From: CP2-2F sp034436355
Lineage (GTDB): Bacteria > Chloroflexota > Anaerolineae > Aggregatilineales > UBA2796
DNA: 64,000 nt
NCBI GenBank assembly: GCA_034436355.1
Contig: DAOTVQ010000042.1
Span: 69,459-133,458, forward strand
Reading direction: 5' to 3'
Both the position numbers and the translations under genes were made by a program. Of this stretch, positions 27,131-35,817 are shown in pieces. How positions within the stretch are numbered: the stretch's first letter is position 1; each line of letters opens with the position of its first letter. The notes beneath the pieces were generated by a model. It ran no database searches, was not told the DNA's origin, and saw only the letters and a program-made list of their open reading frames with translations.

Positions 27131-29101
27131 CTAGGCAGGCAAGGCAGCCGCTTGGCTCAGCGCGCCGCCGCTTTCCGCCTGATCTTGGCGGCGGAACTGG
27201 CTCATGTACAGGTCGTAGTAGGCGCCTTTACGTGCTAAAAGTTCGGTGTGCGTGCCGCGCTCGATGATCTGCCCGTCTTGGACGAACAAGACCTGATCGG
27301 CGTTGCGAATGGTGCTGAGCCGATGCGCGATCACAAAGCTGGTGCGCCCATGCAGCAGTTTCTCCAACGCCTTTTGGATGACGCGCTCGGTACGCGTATC
27401 CACGCTGGAAGTTGCCTCATCCAGGATCAGGATGCGCGGATTGTTCAGGGCAGCCCGCGCAATGGCGATCAGTTGGCGCTGCCCTTGGCTTAAGCCGCCG
27501 CCGCGCTCACCCAGCACGGTTTGGTAGCCTTCAGGCAGGCGCTCAATGAACTGATCCGCCGCCACCAACTTCGCCGCCGCGATCACCTCTTCATCGGTTG
27601 CCTCAGGCTTGCCATAGCGAATGTTGTTCAGGATCGTCTCGGCAAACAGGAAGCTATCTTGCAGCACGATGCCGATCTGCTCGCGCAAGCTGTCCAGCGT
27701 CACCTCACGCACATCGGTGCCATCAATCAGCACCGCGCCGCCCGAAACATCATAGAAACGCGGGATCAGGTTGATGATGGTCGTCTTGCCGGCGCCGGTC
27801 GGGCCCACAATGGCGATGGTCTGCCCCGCCTCAGCCTTCAGGTTGATGCCGCGCAGCACAGGCTCACCCGGCTTGTATTCAGCGCGCACGTCCACAAATT
27901 CCACCTCACCTTTGATGTCTGCCAGTGGGCGGGCATTCGGCGCATCTTCAAAGTCGGGCGGTGTATCCATCAAGCCAAAGATGCGCTCGCCGCCGGCGAT
28001 GGCGCTCTGAATATTCGTCCACAACAGCGCGATCTGCTGAATGGGCTGGTTGAAGCGCTGCACATACTGCAAAAAGGCAAAGACTGTGCCAAGCGAGATG
28101 ACCGTGCCAAACAGCGGCTCATCCCGAAAGATGGCAAGCCCACCGACCACCACCACAATCGCAACTGCCACGAAGCCAAGCGCTTCCAATGTTGGCGTCA
28201 GGGCGCTGGTGAAGCTGGCAGCGCGCACATTGGCATCGCGGTTGGCGGCGTTCACGCGCATGAACTCGGCAATATTCTCATCCTCGCGGCTGAACGCCTG
28301 TGCCTCACGCACGCCGGCGATGCTCTCTTGCAAATCGGCATTGACGTTGCCCATCTGCTGGCGGCTGCGCCGAAACGCCTTGCGCGCTTGGCTGCTGAAA
28401 TAAAGCGTTGCGGCAAACATGAACGGCACCGCCGAAAGGCTGAGCAGCGCATAAACCACGTTCGCCTGAAGCATCTTGATCACGATCCAGCCCATTAGCA
28501 ACACGCCGCTTGCCACGCTGACCAACGCGAAGTTGAGCGTCTGCTGAATGGTGTCAATATCGCTGGTCAGGCGGCTCATGATGTTGCCGACTTCGTTTTC
28601 GGCGTAAAAGCGCAGCGAGAGGCGGTGCATATGCTTGAACAAATCTTGCCGCATGGCATACAGCACATGCTGCCCTGTCCAGTTCATCAGGTAGAACATA
28701 ATGCCGCTCATCACCGCGCCGCCCACAAAGAGCAGTGCCAGCACGCCGACCAAACCCAGCAAGCCGCTGATCTTCGCCTCGCGGATGGCTGTTTCGCGTT
28801 CGGCAGCGCTCAGGCTTTGATCGGCGTTCAGCCGCGCTTCGATGGCGCGCCCATCATCCTGTGTGTAGGTGCAAACCGTCCCCGGTCGCGGAAACAGGTA
28901 GCAGTCCACCGCCTGCCCGATCAGCTCGGGCGCGGTCACTTGCGTCCACGTCGTGGCGATGATCAGGCTCGCCACCAGCAAGAGCATCAGCCAATAGCGC
29001 CCAAAATAGCGCCCAAAGCGCCCTAGCGTTGCGCCCAAGTTTTTCGGCTTGCTCACTTCACGTTCCATCAGACGGCGTGCGCCGTCCATACCACCCATCA
29101 T
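27131..29101 (-). CDS. ABC exporter half with consensus catalytic site (TM288-like)
   Basis: 656 residues: N-terminal six-helix type IV exporter membrane domain (about 30-380) fused to an ATPase domain (about 400-640). Walker A is GPTGAGKTTIINLIP, Walker B ILILDEATSSVD with the catalytic Glu, and the signature is the variant LSQGQ (GLSQGQRQLIAIARA). The pairing with the next protein, whose Walker B ends in Asp and whose signature is consensus, matches heterodimeric exporters such as TM287/288 and LmrCD. An extracellular loop with two Cys (DCYLFPRPGTVCTY) lies between helices 1 and 2. GGGAG lies ten bases before the ATG. Likely substrates are drugs, lipids or peptides. Confidence 0.93.
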   Translation of the reverse strand: MMGGMDGARRLMEREVSKPKNLGATLGRFGRYFGRYWLMLLLVASLIIATTWTQVTAPELIGQAVDCYLFPRPGTVCTYTQDDGRAIEARLNADQSLSAAERETAIREAKISGLLGLVGVLALLFVGGAVMSGIMFYLMNWTGQHVLYAMRQDLFKHMHRLSLRFYAENEVGNIMSRLTSDIDTIQQTLNFALVSVASGVLLMGWIVIKMLQANVVYALLSLSAVPFMFAATLYFSSQARKAFRRSRQQMGNVNADLQESIAGVREAQAFSREDENIAEFMRVNAANRDANVRAASFTSALTPTLEALGFVAVAIVVVVGGLAIFRDEPLFGTVISLGTVFAFLQYVQRFNQPIQQIALLWTNIQSAIAGGERIFGLMDTPPDFEDAPNARPLADIKGEVEFVDVRAEYKPGEPVLRGINLKAEAGQTIAIVGPTGAGKTTIINLIPRFYDVSGGAVLIDGTDVREVTLDSLREQIGIVLQDSFLFAETILNNIRYGKPEATDEEVIAAAKLVAADQFIERLPEGYQTVLGERGGGLSQGQRQLIAIARAALNNPRILILDEATSSVDTRTERVIQKALEKLLHGRTSFVIAHRLSTIRNADQVLFVQDGQIIERGTHTELLARKGAYYDLYMSQFRRQDQAESGGALSQAAALPA

Positions 29102-29125
29102 AGCGAAAATGCTCCCTTTCCGCGC

Positions 29126-31036
29126 TTAGGCGGCAACACTCTCATCAATTTCGGCATCGCCCACCAGTTGTGAGCTGTAGATTTCGGCGTAGATTTCGCT
29201 GGTCTCCAAAAGTTCTTCATGGGTGCCGCTGGCAACCACGCGCCCTTTATCCAGCACCAAGATTTGATCAGCGTTCAGCACCGTGCTGATGCGCTGCGCG
29301 ATCACAAAGCTGGTGCGCCCTGCCATCAGGCGATCCAATGCCTTCTGAATGTGGTATTCCGTCACAAGGTCTACGCTGCTGGTCGAATCGTCTAGGATCA
29401 GCAAGCGCGGGTTGAGCAGCAAGGCACGTGCGATGGCGATGCGCTGCTTTTGCCCGCCGCTGAGCGTTGCGCCGCGCTCGCCAACAGGCGTCTCGTAGCC
29501 TTGCGGAAAGCTCATGATGAACTCGTGCGCGCTGGCTGCCTTTGCCGCTTCAATGACTTCCTCTAGGGCTGCCTCGGGCTTGCCAAAGGCGATGTTCTCA
29601 CGGATTGTGCCGCTGAAGAGATTGGTCTCTTGCAGCACAATGCCGATCTGGCTGCGTAGGCTTTCAAGGGTCACCTCGCGCACATCCTTGCCATCAATCA
29701 GCACGGCGCCTTCGCTCACGTCATAGAAGCGCGGGATCAGGTTGATGATGGTCGTCTTGCCGCTGCCGGTGGCGCCCAGCAGCGCGATGGTTTGCCCGGG
29801 CTGTGCGGTGAAGCTGACGTCGCTCAGCACCGGCGCGCTGGAGCCAAAGTAGCGGAAAGTGACGTTCTTAAATTCCACCTGCCCTTTGATCTGACCAAGC
29901 GGCTGTGCGTTTGGCGCGTCGGTCACATCGCTCTTGGCGTCCAGAATCTCGAAGATGCGCCCGGCAGAGGCAGAGGCTTGCGCCATCAGCGAGATGATAA
30001 AGCCAAGCTGACCAATTGGGAAGAAGACGTAGATCAGGTAGAGGCTGAAGCTCTGATACTCGCCCAAGTTCAGCGTGCCGCCGATGATCTGGCTGCCGCC
30101 GAAATACAGCACCACCGCCTGTCCCATCTGCGCCACCAAAAAGACCAGCGGGAACAAAAAGGATAGCACCCGCCCAACCTTCAGCTGCCATGCCATTTGG
30201 TCAAGGGCGGCGGCATTAAAGCGCGCCTGCTCTTGGCGTTCGCGCACGAATGCCTTCACCACCTTTATGCCGGCAAGGTTTTCTTGCAACACAGTGTTCA
30301 CTTTGGAGATGCGGATCTGCACCTGCACAAAGAGCGGCTGGCTGACCGCGCCAAAGATCATGAACAGGATCAGGGCAATGGGCAGGATGGGCAGCACCGC
30401 CAGCGTCAGGCGCCAATTGGTGAACGCCAAGATGATCAGCGTGACGCCGAGCAGCAAGAATGCCTGCGCCGCCAGCACCAAGCCCTGTGCAATGAACAGC
30501 CGCAGCTTTTCCACGTCATCAGTGGCGCGCGTCATCAACTGCCCGGTCTGGTTGCGGTCATGGTAGCTGAACGAGAGGCGCTGAATTTTGGCGTAAATCT
30601 CATTCCGCAGGTCAAAGGCAATGCCTTGCGAGGTCTTTTCCGCCATGTATGCCTGCACAAACGAGAACAAGCCGCGCATGGCAGCAAAGGCAACAATGAT
30701 CAGCGCGGCTGTGATCATGATCCCTTCTGCGTTCGCCTGATCAGCGCGCAGTTGGTCGAGCGTGGTGCCAGCCGCTGCGGCAGCTAGGCTTTGCCCAACA
30801 GGTGGCAGCTTCAAGATGGTGTTGGCAGTGGCGCCGCGTGTGACGGCATCAATGATATTCTGGACGAGCTGCGGCACCGCCAACTGTGCCAACGTAGCAA
30901 TGACCAATGCGCCGTAGGCAATCATGGTAGATCGGCGCTGCTTGCCAAGATAGCCAATGGCGCGCAGCAAACCGCCATTGGTTGGCGCTTTAGGGCGCCC
31001 ACGCCTGCCCTGTGCAACAAAGGCTTGTGCTTGCAC
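29126..31036 (-). CDS. ABC exporter half with degenerate catalytic site (TM287-like)
   Basis: About 636 residues: a basic N-terminal tail, six-helix membrane domain and ATPase domain. Walker A is GATGSGKTTIINLIP, the signature TLSGGQKQRIAIARAL is consensus, but Walker B reads LLILDDSTSSVD: the catalytic Glu is Asp, as in the degenerate half of heterodimeric exporters. I chose the GTG at 31036 (MQAQAFVAQGRRGRPK), with GGAAAGGG eight bases upstream; a longer frame to 31246 overlaps marR. It lies 32 bases after marR and 24 before its partner, in one operon. Confidence 0.92.
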   Translation of the reverse strand: MQAQAFVAQGRRGRPKAPTNGGLLRAIGYLGKQRRSTMIAYGALVIATLAQLAVPQLVQNIIDAVTRGATANTILKLPPVGQSLAAAAAGTTLDQLRADQANAEGIMITAALIIVAFAAMRGLFSFVQAYMAEKTSQGIAFDLRNEIYAKIQRLSFSYHDRNQTGQLMTRATDDVEKLRLFIAQGLVLAAQAFLLLGVTLIILAFTNWRLTLAVLPILPIALILFMIFGAVSQPLFVQVQIRISKVNTVLQENLAGIKVVKAFVRERQEQARFNAAALDQMAWQLKVGRVLSFLFPLVFLVAQMGQAVVLYFGGSQIIGGTLNLGEYQSFSLYLIYVFFPIGQLGFIISLMAQASASAGRIFEILDAKSDVTDAPNAQPLGQIKGQVEFKNVTFRYFGSSAPVLSDVSFTAQPGQTIALLGATGSGKTTIINLIPRFYDVSEGAVLIDGKDVREVTLESLRSQIGIVLQETNLFSGTIRENIAFGKPEAALEEVIEAAKAASAHEFIMSFPQGYETPVGERGATLSGGQKQRIAIARALLLNPRLLILDDSTSSVDLVTEYHIQKALDRLMAGRTSFVIAQRISTVLNADQILVLDKGRVVASGTHEELLETSEIYAEIYSSQLVGDAEIDESVAA

Positions 31037-31068
31037 GGTGATTTCCCTTTCCGAATGGTTGTTTACAG

Positions 31069-31590
31069 TTACTCTGTGGTGTGGCGCAAATGCGCCTGAA
31101 CGATCTCGGCGATGCGCGCCTCGACTTCTGCGGGCGACTCGGACATCTTTGCAACAATTTGGCGCAGCAGGCTGAGCAGTGCTGTGCGTTGGTCGCTGCT
31201 CAGGGCTTGCCATGCCTTGTGATAGGAATCTTGATAGGGCTGGCAAATCAGCATGTTGACAAGCGCGCTGCCTTCCTCCGTCAGCGAGAGCTGTACGCGG
31301 CGGCGGTCGCTCGGATCGCGTTCGCGGTGGACATAGCCCTGCTTCACAAGGGCATCCACCACTGGCACAAGCGTTGCCGACGACAGGATCATCCGTTGGC
31401 TCAGCTCGCCCAAGCTGCGCGTGCCATGCCGCAGCACGCGCAGCACGCCATATTGTAGACCGCTCAGCGGAATGGCTTGCTGTCTGAGATGTTCATCCAG
31501 ATCGCGGATGACCGTCTTGAACAGCCAGTTGAACAGCACCCGCGTCTCGATCTCCGCTGGATCAGGCAGGGGCATTTCGTTTGGGTTCAA
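31069..31590 (-). CDS. MarR-family transcriptional regulator
   Basis: 173 residues, winged helix-turn-helix DNA-binding protein. The recognition region SLGELSQRMILSSATLVPVV and the wing HRERDPSDRRRVQLSLTEEG are typical of MarR. It probably represses its own operon with the two ABC exporter genes and releases DNA when a toxic ligand is present. The likely start is TTG at 31590, with AGGA nine bases upstream; the ATG at 31575 has no ribosome site. A near-palindrome overlaps the -10 box of its promoter. Confidence 0.92.
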   Translation of the reverse strand: MNPNEMPLPDPAEIETRVLFNWLFKTVIRDLDEHLRQQAIPLSGLQYGVLRVLRHGTRSLGELSQRMILSSATLVPVVDALVKQGYVHRERDPSDRRRVQLSLTEEGSALVNMLICQPYQDSYHKAWQALSSDQRTALLSLLRQIVAKMSESPAEVEARIAEIVQAHLRHTTE

Positions 31591-31623
31591 ATGATTTGCA
31601 TCCTAACTATTTTGGCAAAACAT

Positions 31624-31652
31624 ATTATGTGGGCGAATCAGTGTTCTGTCAA
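31624..31652 (-). promoter_or_regulatory. marR promoter with overlapping near-palindrome
   Basis: On the minus strand: TTGACA (31652-31647), a 17-base spacer and CATAAT (31629-31624). ACATAATATGT (31630-31620), symmetric except at its centre, covers the -10 box and is a good candidate site for MarR itself. Confidence 0.75.
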
Positions 31653-31683
31653 GCGGTAGGGTGAAATCTGCGGCGGCAACAGT

Positions 31684-32748
31684 CTAGCGGCGCGGGGATT
31701 CCATCAGTTGGCGGATCATCTCGATTTCTTCAGGTGTGATGTCTTCCGTTTGGGAAAGCTCCTGCATCGCTTTTTCACCTAGAAATGCCTGTGTGAAGGC
31801 AGCCCGCTGAAAACTGACCGATGGAAAGCCGATGCCAGAGATCGGCACTGGCAGCATTTCGCCCGTGCTGCGGCTGCGAATATCTTCACGGCGGATGAGC
31901 AGCAGGCTTGCCAGCAACACACCCACCCCTAACCATTGCAGCGTACTGAGTTGATCGTTCAGCAGCACAAACGCCAACAGAATGGCAACTGCCGTCTCCA
32001 AGATGCCAACCAGCACCGTTTGCAAGCTGCCCATGCGCTTGACGCTGAAGAACATGGTCAGGCGCGCTAAGGCAGTGGTGACGCCTAAGGCGAGGATGGC
32101 GCCGAGTGTTTCGCCGCTCATCGGTGCTAGTTCGCGGCTGACGATCAGGCGCGCCACCACAACCACAACCGCCATTGTGGTTAGCACATAGAGCGCCACA
32201 GTCTGCGCCGGCATTTCATAAAGCACCCGTTGGCTGAGGGTGAAGGTGCCGGCAAAGAGCAGCGCGTTGCCGATCATCAGCCCAACACCGAACCAGTCCA
32301 GCCCGCCCTGCACGCCTTGCGTGATGAACGCCACTGCAATCAGCGCTAGGAAGGCGCGCAGCAGCGTGCGCCGCGAAAGTTTATGCCCATCGGCAGCCAC
32401 CAACACCACCACAAAGATCAGGTAGGTGCTGTTAAGAAGCTGCGCCACCGAGGCGTTTAGGTAATCCAAGCCGTTGTAGTAGAACAGCGAGCCAATGCCG
32501 TTCACCGTACCAATCATCACGCAGCCGAGCAAGCCCGCCGGATAGATGAAGATGTATTTGCGCCAAAAGATCAGGTAAATCACCCACAGAATAGCGGCGG
32601 CTGCCACCGTTCGCAAGGCGGCGATGGTGAACGGATCGGCTTGCCCGTTGAGCGCCACTTTGCCCAAGACAGGTGCCATGCCCAAAAAGACGGGGTAGAG
32701 TGTGAGCGCAATTAGGCTGCGTCGGCTTGAGCGTTCAGTTACGGACAA
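31684..32748 (-). CDS. EamA/DMT-family transporter
   Basis: 354 residues with ten membrane helices in two EamA repeats (first about 13-150, second about 165-290), as in drug/metabolite transporters. A cytoplasmic tail of about 60 residues with an acidic helix (SQTEDITPEEIEMIRQLME) is longer than usual for the family. EamA proteins include the threonine/homoserine exporter RhtA, cysteine exporters and nucleotide-sugar relatives, so the substrate cannot be set from sequence alone. The gene begins 10 bases after the hybrid kinase and is the third gene of the operon with the threonine-synthase/receiver fusion, which makes amino-acid export an attractive hypothesis. Confidence 0.88.
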   Translation of the reverse strand: MSVTERSSRRSLIALTLYPVFLGMAPVLGKVALNGQADPFTIAALRTVAAAAILWVIYLIFWRKYIFIYPAGLLGCVMIGTVNGIGSLFYYNGLDYLNASVAQLLNSTYLIFVVVLVAADGHKLSRRTLLRAFLALIAVAFITQGVQGGLDWFGVGLMIGNALLFAGTFTLSQRVLYEMPAQTVALYVLTTMAVVVVVARLIVSRELAPMSGETLGAILALGVTTALARLTMFFSVKRMGSLQTVLVGILETAVAILLAFVLLNDQLSTLQWLGVGVLLASLLLIRREDIRSRSTGEMLPVPISGIGFPSVSFQRAAFTQAFLGEKAMQELSQTEDITPEEIEMIRQLMESPRR

Positions 32749-32758
32749 GACAGGCTCC

Positions 32759-34024
32759 TCAGGTGACGGTTGACCGCCGCACGGCAGGTGCTTGCAGCGG
32801 TAAGTCTATATAGAAAGTGCTGCCGGGCAAGCGCACTTCATCACGCCCTTCGCTCTCCACCCAAATTTTGCCGCCGTGCGCCTCGATGATGCCCTTGCAG
32901 ATTGCCAAGCCTAAGCCCAAGCCGCCGCCGCGAAAGGCAGTTTTGCTGGTGGAGTGCAGCTGGGTGTTGTTGGCGGTGTAGAACCGATCAAAAATGCGCT
33001 GCTGCTCATCTTTGTTGATGCCAATGCCGGTGTCTTTGACTGCGATCAGGACGCTGTGGGTGTTCGGGCGCGCCGTCACGTTGATCACACCGCCATCGGG
33101 CGTGTATTTAATGGCATTCCCGATCACGTTGGCAAGCGCCAGCGCCAACAAGTCCGAGTCGGCTTGCACCATGGTTGGGAATTGGCGCGCATCATAGGTG
33201 AAGGATTGGTTGCGCTGGCGGGCAATTTGTCCCATGTCGTTAAAGACGCGCTCCATCGTCCGCATCAGGTTGACGGGCCCGATTGCCAGTTCAACGCGCC
33301 CAGTGGCAATGCGCGAGATGGTCAAAATCTCGTTGATGACGCCTGACATGCGCTCGATGGACTCAACCAAGCCGTCAATGAAGGCTTTCACTTCGGGCGA
33401 TTCGCCTTTGAGGCGCTTCACCACTGCCGATTCTTGGATCAAGCGGCTGTAGCCGTAGATGAGCGTCATGGGCGTGCGGAGTTCATGCGCGGTCAGTTGG
33501 ATGAAGTCTTCTTTGATCTTATCAAGGCGGCGCAGTTCGGCGTTGCTCTGCTCTAGCTCGCGCACCTTCTGCTCAAGGCGCATCACCAGCTCGCTGTTGT
33601 ATTCAAACTGCGCCTGCGCTAGGGCATCCACGCTGACGGTATCCTTCGCGCCGGAGAGGTAGTGTGCCACTTGGCTTGGGAAGGTATCAATATCAATCGG
33701 TTTGGTCAGGTAGCCCGTCAAGCTGGCGGCGATTGCCTTTTCACGCTCGCCGCCTTGGCTCTGCGCGGTAAGCGCCACAATCGGCACGCTGCGGAAGCGC
33801 TCGTCGGCGCGCAGGCGTGTGGTGATCTCGCGCCCAGTCATATCTGGCAGGTTAATATCCATCAGGATCAGGTTGGGCAGGTGCTTGATGGCTGCATCCA
33901 GCCCTTCCAAGCCGCGCGATGCCAACACCACATGAAAGCCAGCGTCACCTAGCACGCGCTCCACCAACACTTGGCTGCCCGGATCGTCTTCGATATACAA
34001 GATGGTGATGCGATTATTCATCAT
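32759..34024 (-). CDS. Receiver-histidine kinase hybrid, cytoplasmic
   Basis: 421 residues, no membrane helix. N-terminal receiver domain (about 5-122) with acidic pair in IEDDPG, phospho-acceptor Asp56 (LILMDINLPDMTG), Thr86 and Lys108 (GYLTKPID). A coiled coil (about 140-170) leads to HisKA with LTAHELRTPMTLIYG (His180) and a complete ATPase domain: N-box NVIGNAIKYT, G1 DTGIGIN, F-box FDRFYTAN, G2 GGGLGLGLAIC. All catalytic residues are intact. It lies 22 bases after the threonine-synthase/receiver fusion and 10 bases before the EamA gene, so it is the natural phospho-donor candidate for that fusion's receiver. Confidence 0.93.
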   Translation of the reverse strand: MMNNRITILYIEDDPGSQVLVERVLGDAGFHVVLASRGLEGLDAAIKHLPNLILMDINLPDMTGREITTRLRADERFRSVPIVALTAQSQGGEREKAIAASLTGYLTKPIDIDTFPSQVAHYLSGAKDTVSVDALAQAQFEYNSELVMRLEQKVRELEQSNAELRRLDKIKEDFIQLTAHELRTPMTLIYGYSRLIQESAVVKRLKGESPEVKAFIDGLVESIERMSGVINEILTISRIATGRVELAIGPVNLMRTMERVFNDMGQIARQRNQSFTYDARQFPTMVQADSDLLALALANVIGNAIKYTPDGGVINVTARPNTHSVLIAVKDTGIGINKDEQQRIFDRFYTANNTQLHSTSKTAFRGGGLGLGLAICKGIIEAHGGKIWVESEGRDEVRLPGSTFYIDLPLQAPAVRRSTVT

Positions 34025-34046
34025 GCACGCTTTATCCCTGAATGCC

Positions 34047-35693
34047 TTACCCTAACGCCTTGACAATGCTTTGCAACAAGTCTTCATCCATGAACGAGCC
34101 TTTTTGCAGCAGGCGCTCGATCTGCCCATTCAGGCGCAAGCGCTCATGCACGGTGAGTTCTTTCGCCGTCAGCACAATGATCGGGATATGTGCCATGTTC
34201 GGATCGGCTTTTAGGGCGTCAATCACGCTAAAGCCGTCAATATCGGGCATCATCAGGTCGGTGATGACCACATCGGGCTTCAGGCGTTCGACCAGCACCA
34301 CACCTTCGGCACCGCCGCTTGCCAGATGCACATCATAGTTGCCCTGCACCTTCAGAATGCGCTCGATCAGCCTGCCGGCATCGGCGTTATCTTCAATAAC
34401 AACCACGCGCCGCGCATGGGTATCCATTTGTTCAAGGGCAGCCAACAAGCCTTCCGCCGGCAGCGAGATTTTGGCGCTTTGCTCGCTGACATCCACCGAA
34501 CGGGCAAACTGATCGCCCAAGATTTGCTTTTCGACCGGGAAGGTATGCCCCGAGCAGTTCATGATGACCACCTGATCAGGTTTAATGATGCCGCGCCGCG
34601 CCAACTTGATTAAGCCGGCGAAGGCAACCGCCGTGGCAGGCTCCACCAAAAGCCCTTCGGTGCGTGCCAACAGGCGCAGCGCATGAAAGGCTTCCTCGTC
34701 GGTAGCGTCTTCCATCGTGCCGCCGTGCGTGCTGATCAAATTGTTAAGCTGCTCATAGGCGCGTCCCGGATCGCCGGTGGAGAGCGTGGCGATGACGGTT
34801 TGTGGGTCTTCAACAGGCGTTGCCACGTTGCGTCCGTTCTTGAAGGCGCGCACCATCGGCGCACAGCCTTCCGATTGGATAATGCCGAGCGACGGCACTT
34901 TATCCACCAAGCCGAGTTCGAGCAGCTCTTCAAAGCCCTTCGCCACACCAATCGGGCCCATGCCGCCGCTGACCGCCTGAATGAACCAATCAGGCGCACG
35001 CCACGAGAGCTGCTGTGCGATCTCGAACGCCATCGTCTTCATGCTCTCTACAGCCGCAATGCTCTTAATGCCGCGATCCACATACAAGCCGCGCTGCTTG
35101 GCAAAGCCGTTCGCCACCACCTTCGTATGGTCATAGGTGCCGGTCACCTTGATCACTTCGCCGCCGTAGAGCGCTGCCTCGCGCATTTTTTCGCCCGGCA
35201 CCATGCTGGTGAGGAATGCCCACAGCTTAATGCCCGCCCGTGCGGCAAAGGCGGAATAGGCGATTGCCACGTTGCCAGTGGAGGCGACCACCGCCTCTGT
35301 GATGCCGCGCTCGCGCATGACGGAAACCGCCACCGACGCCTGCCGATCCTTGAAAGAGGCGGTGGGGCCTTGGCGCTCATCTTTGATGTAGAGGTGCTTC
35401 AAGCCCAGCATCATGCCCAAATTACGGGCATGGAGCAGCGGCGTGCCGCCCTCGCCCATCGTGACGATGTTCTCGGTGTCGAAGATCGGCAGCAATTCGT
35501 GGTAGCGCCACAAGCCCGCCTCTCGCGTCATCACTTTATCAATCCAGCCGCTGCGCCGCAGTGCGGCAAGGTCGTAGCGGGCGCGCAAAATGTTCTCGCC
35601 GCACTGTGGGCAGGCATTCAAGGGGCGGTCGTAAGAACCGACCCAATCGCAATAGGTGCATTGTAGCTCAATGCGCTTGGCAGATCGTGTCAA
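34047..35693 (-). CDS. Threonine-synthase-like PLP enzyme fused to a response-regulator receiver domain
   Basis: 548 residues in one uninterrupted frame. Residues 1-40 are a zinc ribbon (Cys12, Cys15, Cys28, Cys31). About 60-395 is a fold-type II PLP enzyme closest to threonine synthase: GEGGTPLLHARNLG, Schiff-base Lys115 in GPTASFKDRQ, Asn141 in ASTGNVAIAYSA, phosphate loop VSGGMGPIGV, and MNCSGHT near the end. Residues about 428-548 form a full receiver domain with Glu434/Asp435, phospho-acceptor Asp479 (VITDLMMPDIDG), Thr509 and Lys531. The linker is only about 30 residues. It would make threonine from O-phosphohomoserine, or a related product, under phosphorylation control (inference). 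Start is TTG at 35693; a stop lies just upstream in frame. Confidence 0.9.
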   Translation of the reverse strand: MTRSAKRIELQCTYCDWVGSYDRPLNACPQCGENILRARYDLAALRRSGWIDKVMTREAGLWRYHELLPIFDTENIVTMGEGGTPLLHARNLGMMLGLKHLYIKDERQGPTASFKDRQASVAVSVMRERGITEAVVASTGNVAIAYSAFAARAGIKLWAFLTSMVPGEKMREAALYGGEVIKVTGTYDHTKVVANGFAKQRGLYVDRGIKSIAAVESMKTMAFEIAQQLSWRAPDWFIQAVSGGMGPIGVAKGFEELLELGLVDKVPSLGIIQSEGCAPMVRAFKNGRNVATPVEDPQTVIATLSTGDPGRAYEQLNNLISTHGGTMEDATDEEAFHALRLLARTEGLLVEPATAVAFAGLIKLARRGIIKPDQVVIMNCSGHTFPVEKQILGDQFARSVDVSEQSAKISLPAEGLLAALEQMDTHARRVVVIEDNADAGRLIERILKVQGNYDVHLASGGAEGVVLVERLKPDVVITDLMMPDIDGFSVIDALKADPNMAHIPIIVLTAKELTVHERLRLNGQIERLLQKGSFMDEDLLQSIVKALG

Positions 35694-35744
35694 GGTGGTT
35701 CACTTTCAGACAACGCTGTGCGCGTCAGGTCTCAACTGCATTCA

Positions 35745-35753
35745 ATCATAACA
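35745..35753 (-). promoter_or_regulatory. Extended -10 candidate for the fusion-enzyme operon
   Basis: TGT-TATGAT on the minus strand about 50 bases before the TTG start at 35693. No good -35 is seen, which extended -10 promoters tolerate. Confidence 0.45.
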
Positions 35754-35817
35754 GATGTGCGCCAAAGCCGTAGGCGCACGTTTGCTAAATTTTTGTGAAA
35801 ATTAGGCGGCGCGGCAG

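Noticed and set aside
27521..28498. Plus-strand frame of 325 residues opposite the ABC exporter gene
   Set aside because: His/Arg/Gln-rich shadow of the exporter gene, which carries all Walker and signature motifs.
34683..35666. Plus-strand frame of 327 residues opposite the threonine-synthase region
   Set aside because: Composition is His/Arg/Gly-rich with no domain logic, while the minus strand encodes a clear enzyme.
34047..35693. The enzyme-receiver fusion as an assembly chimera or lost stop codon
   Set aside because: The frame is continuous, base use is even across the junction and a normal linker joins the domains. Read-level checking would still be useful.
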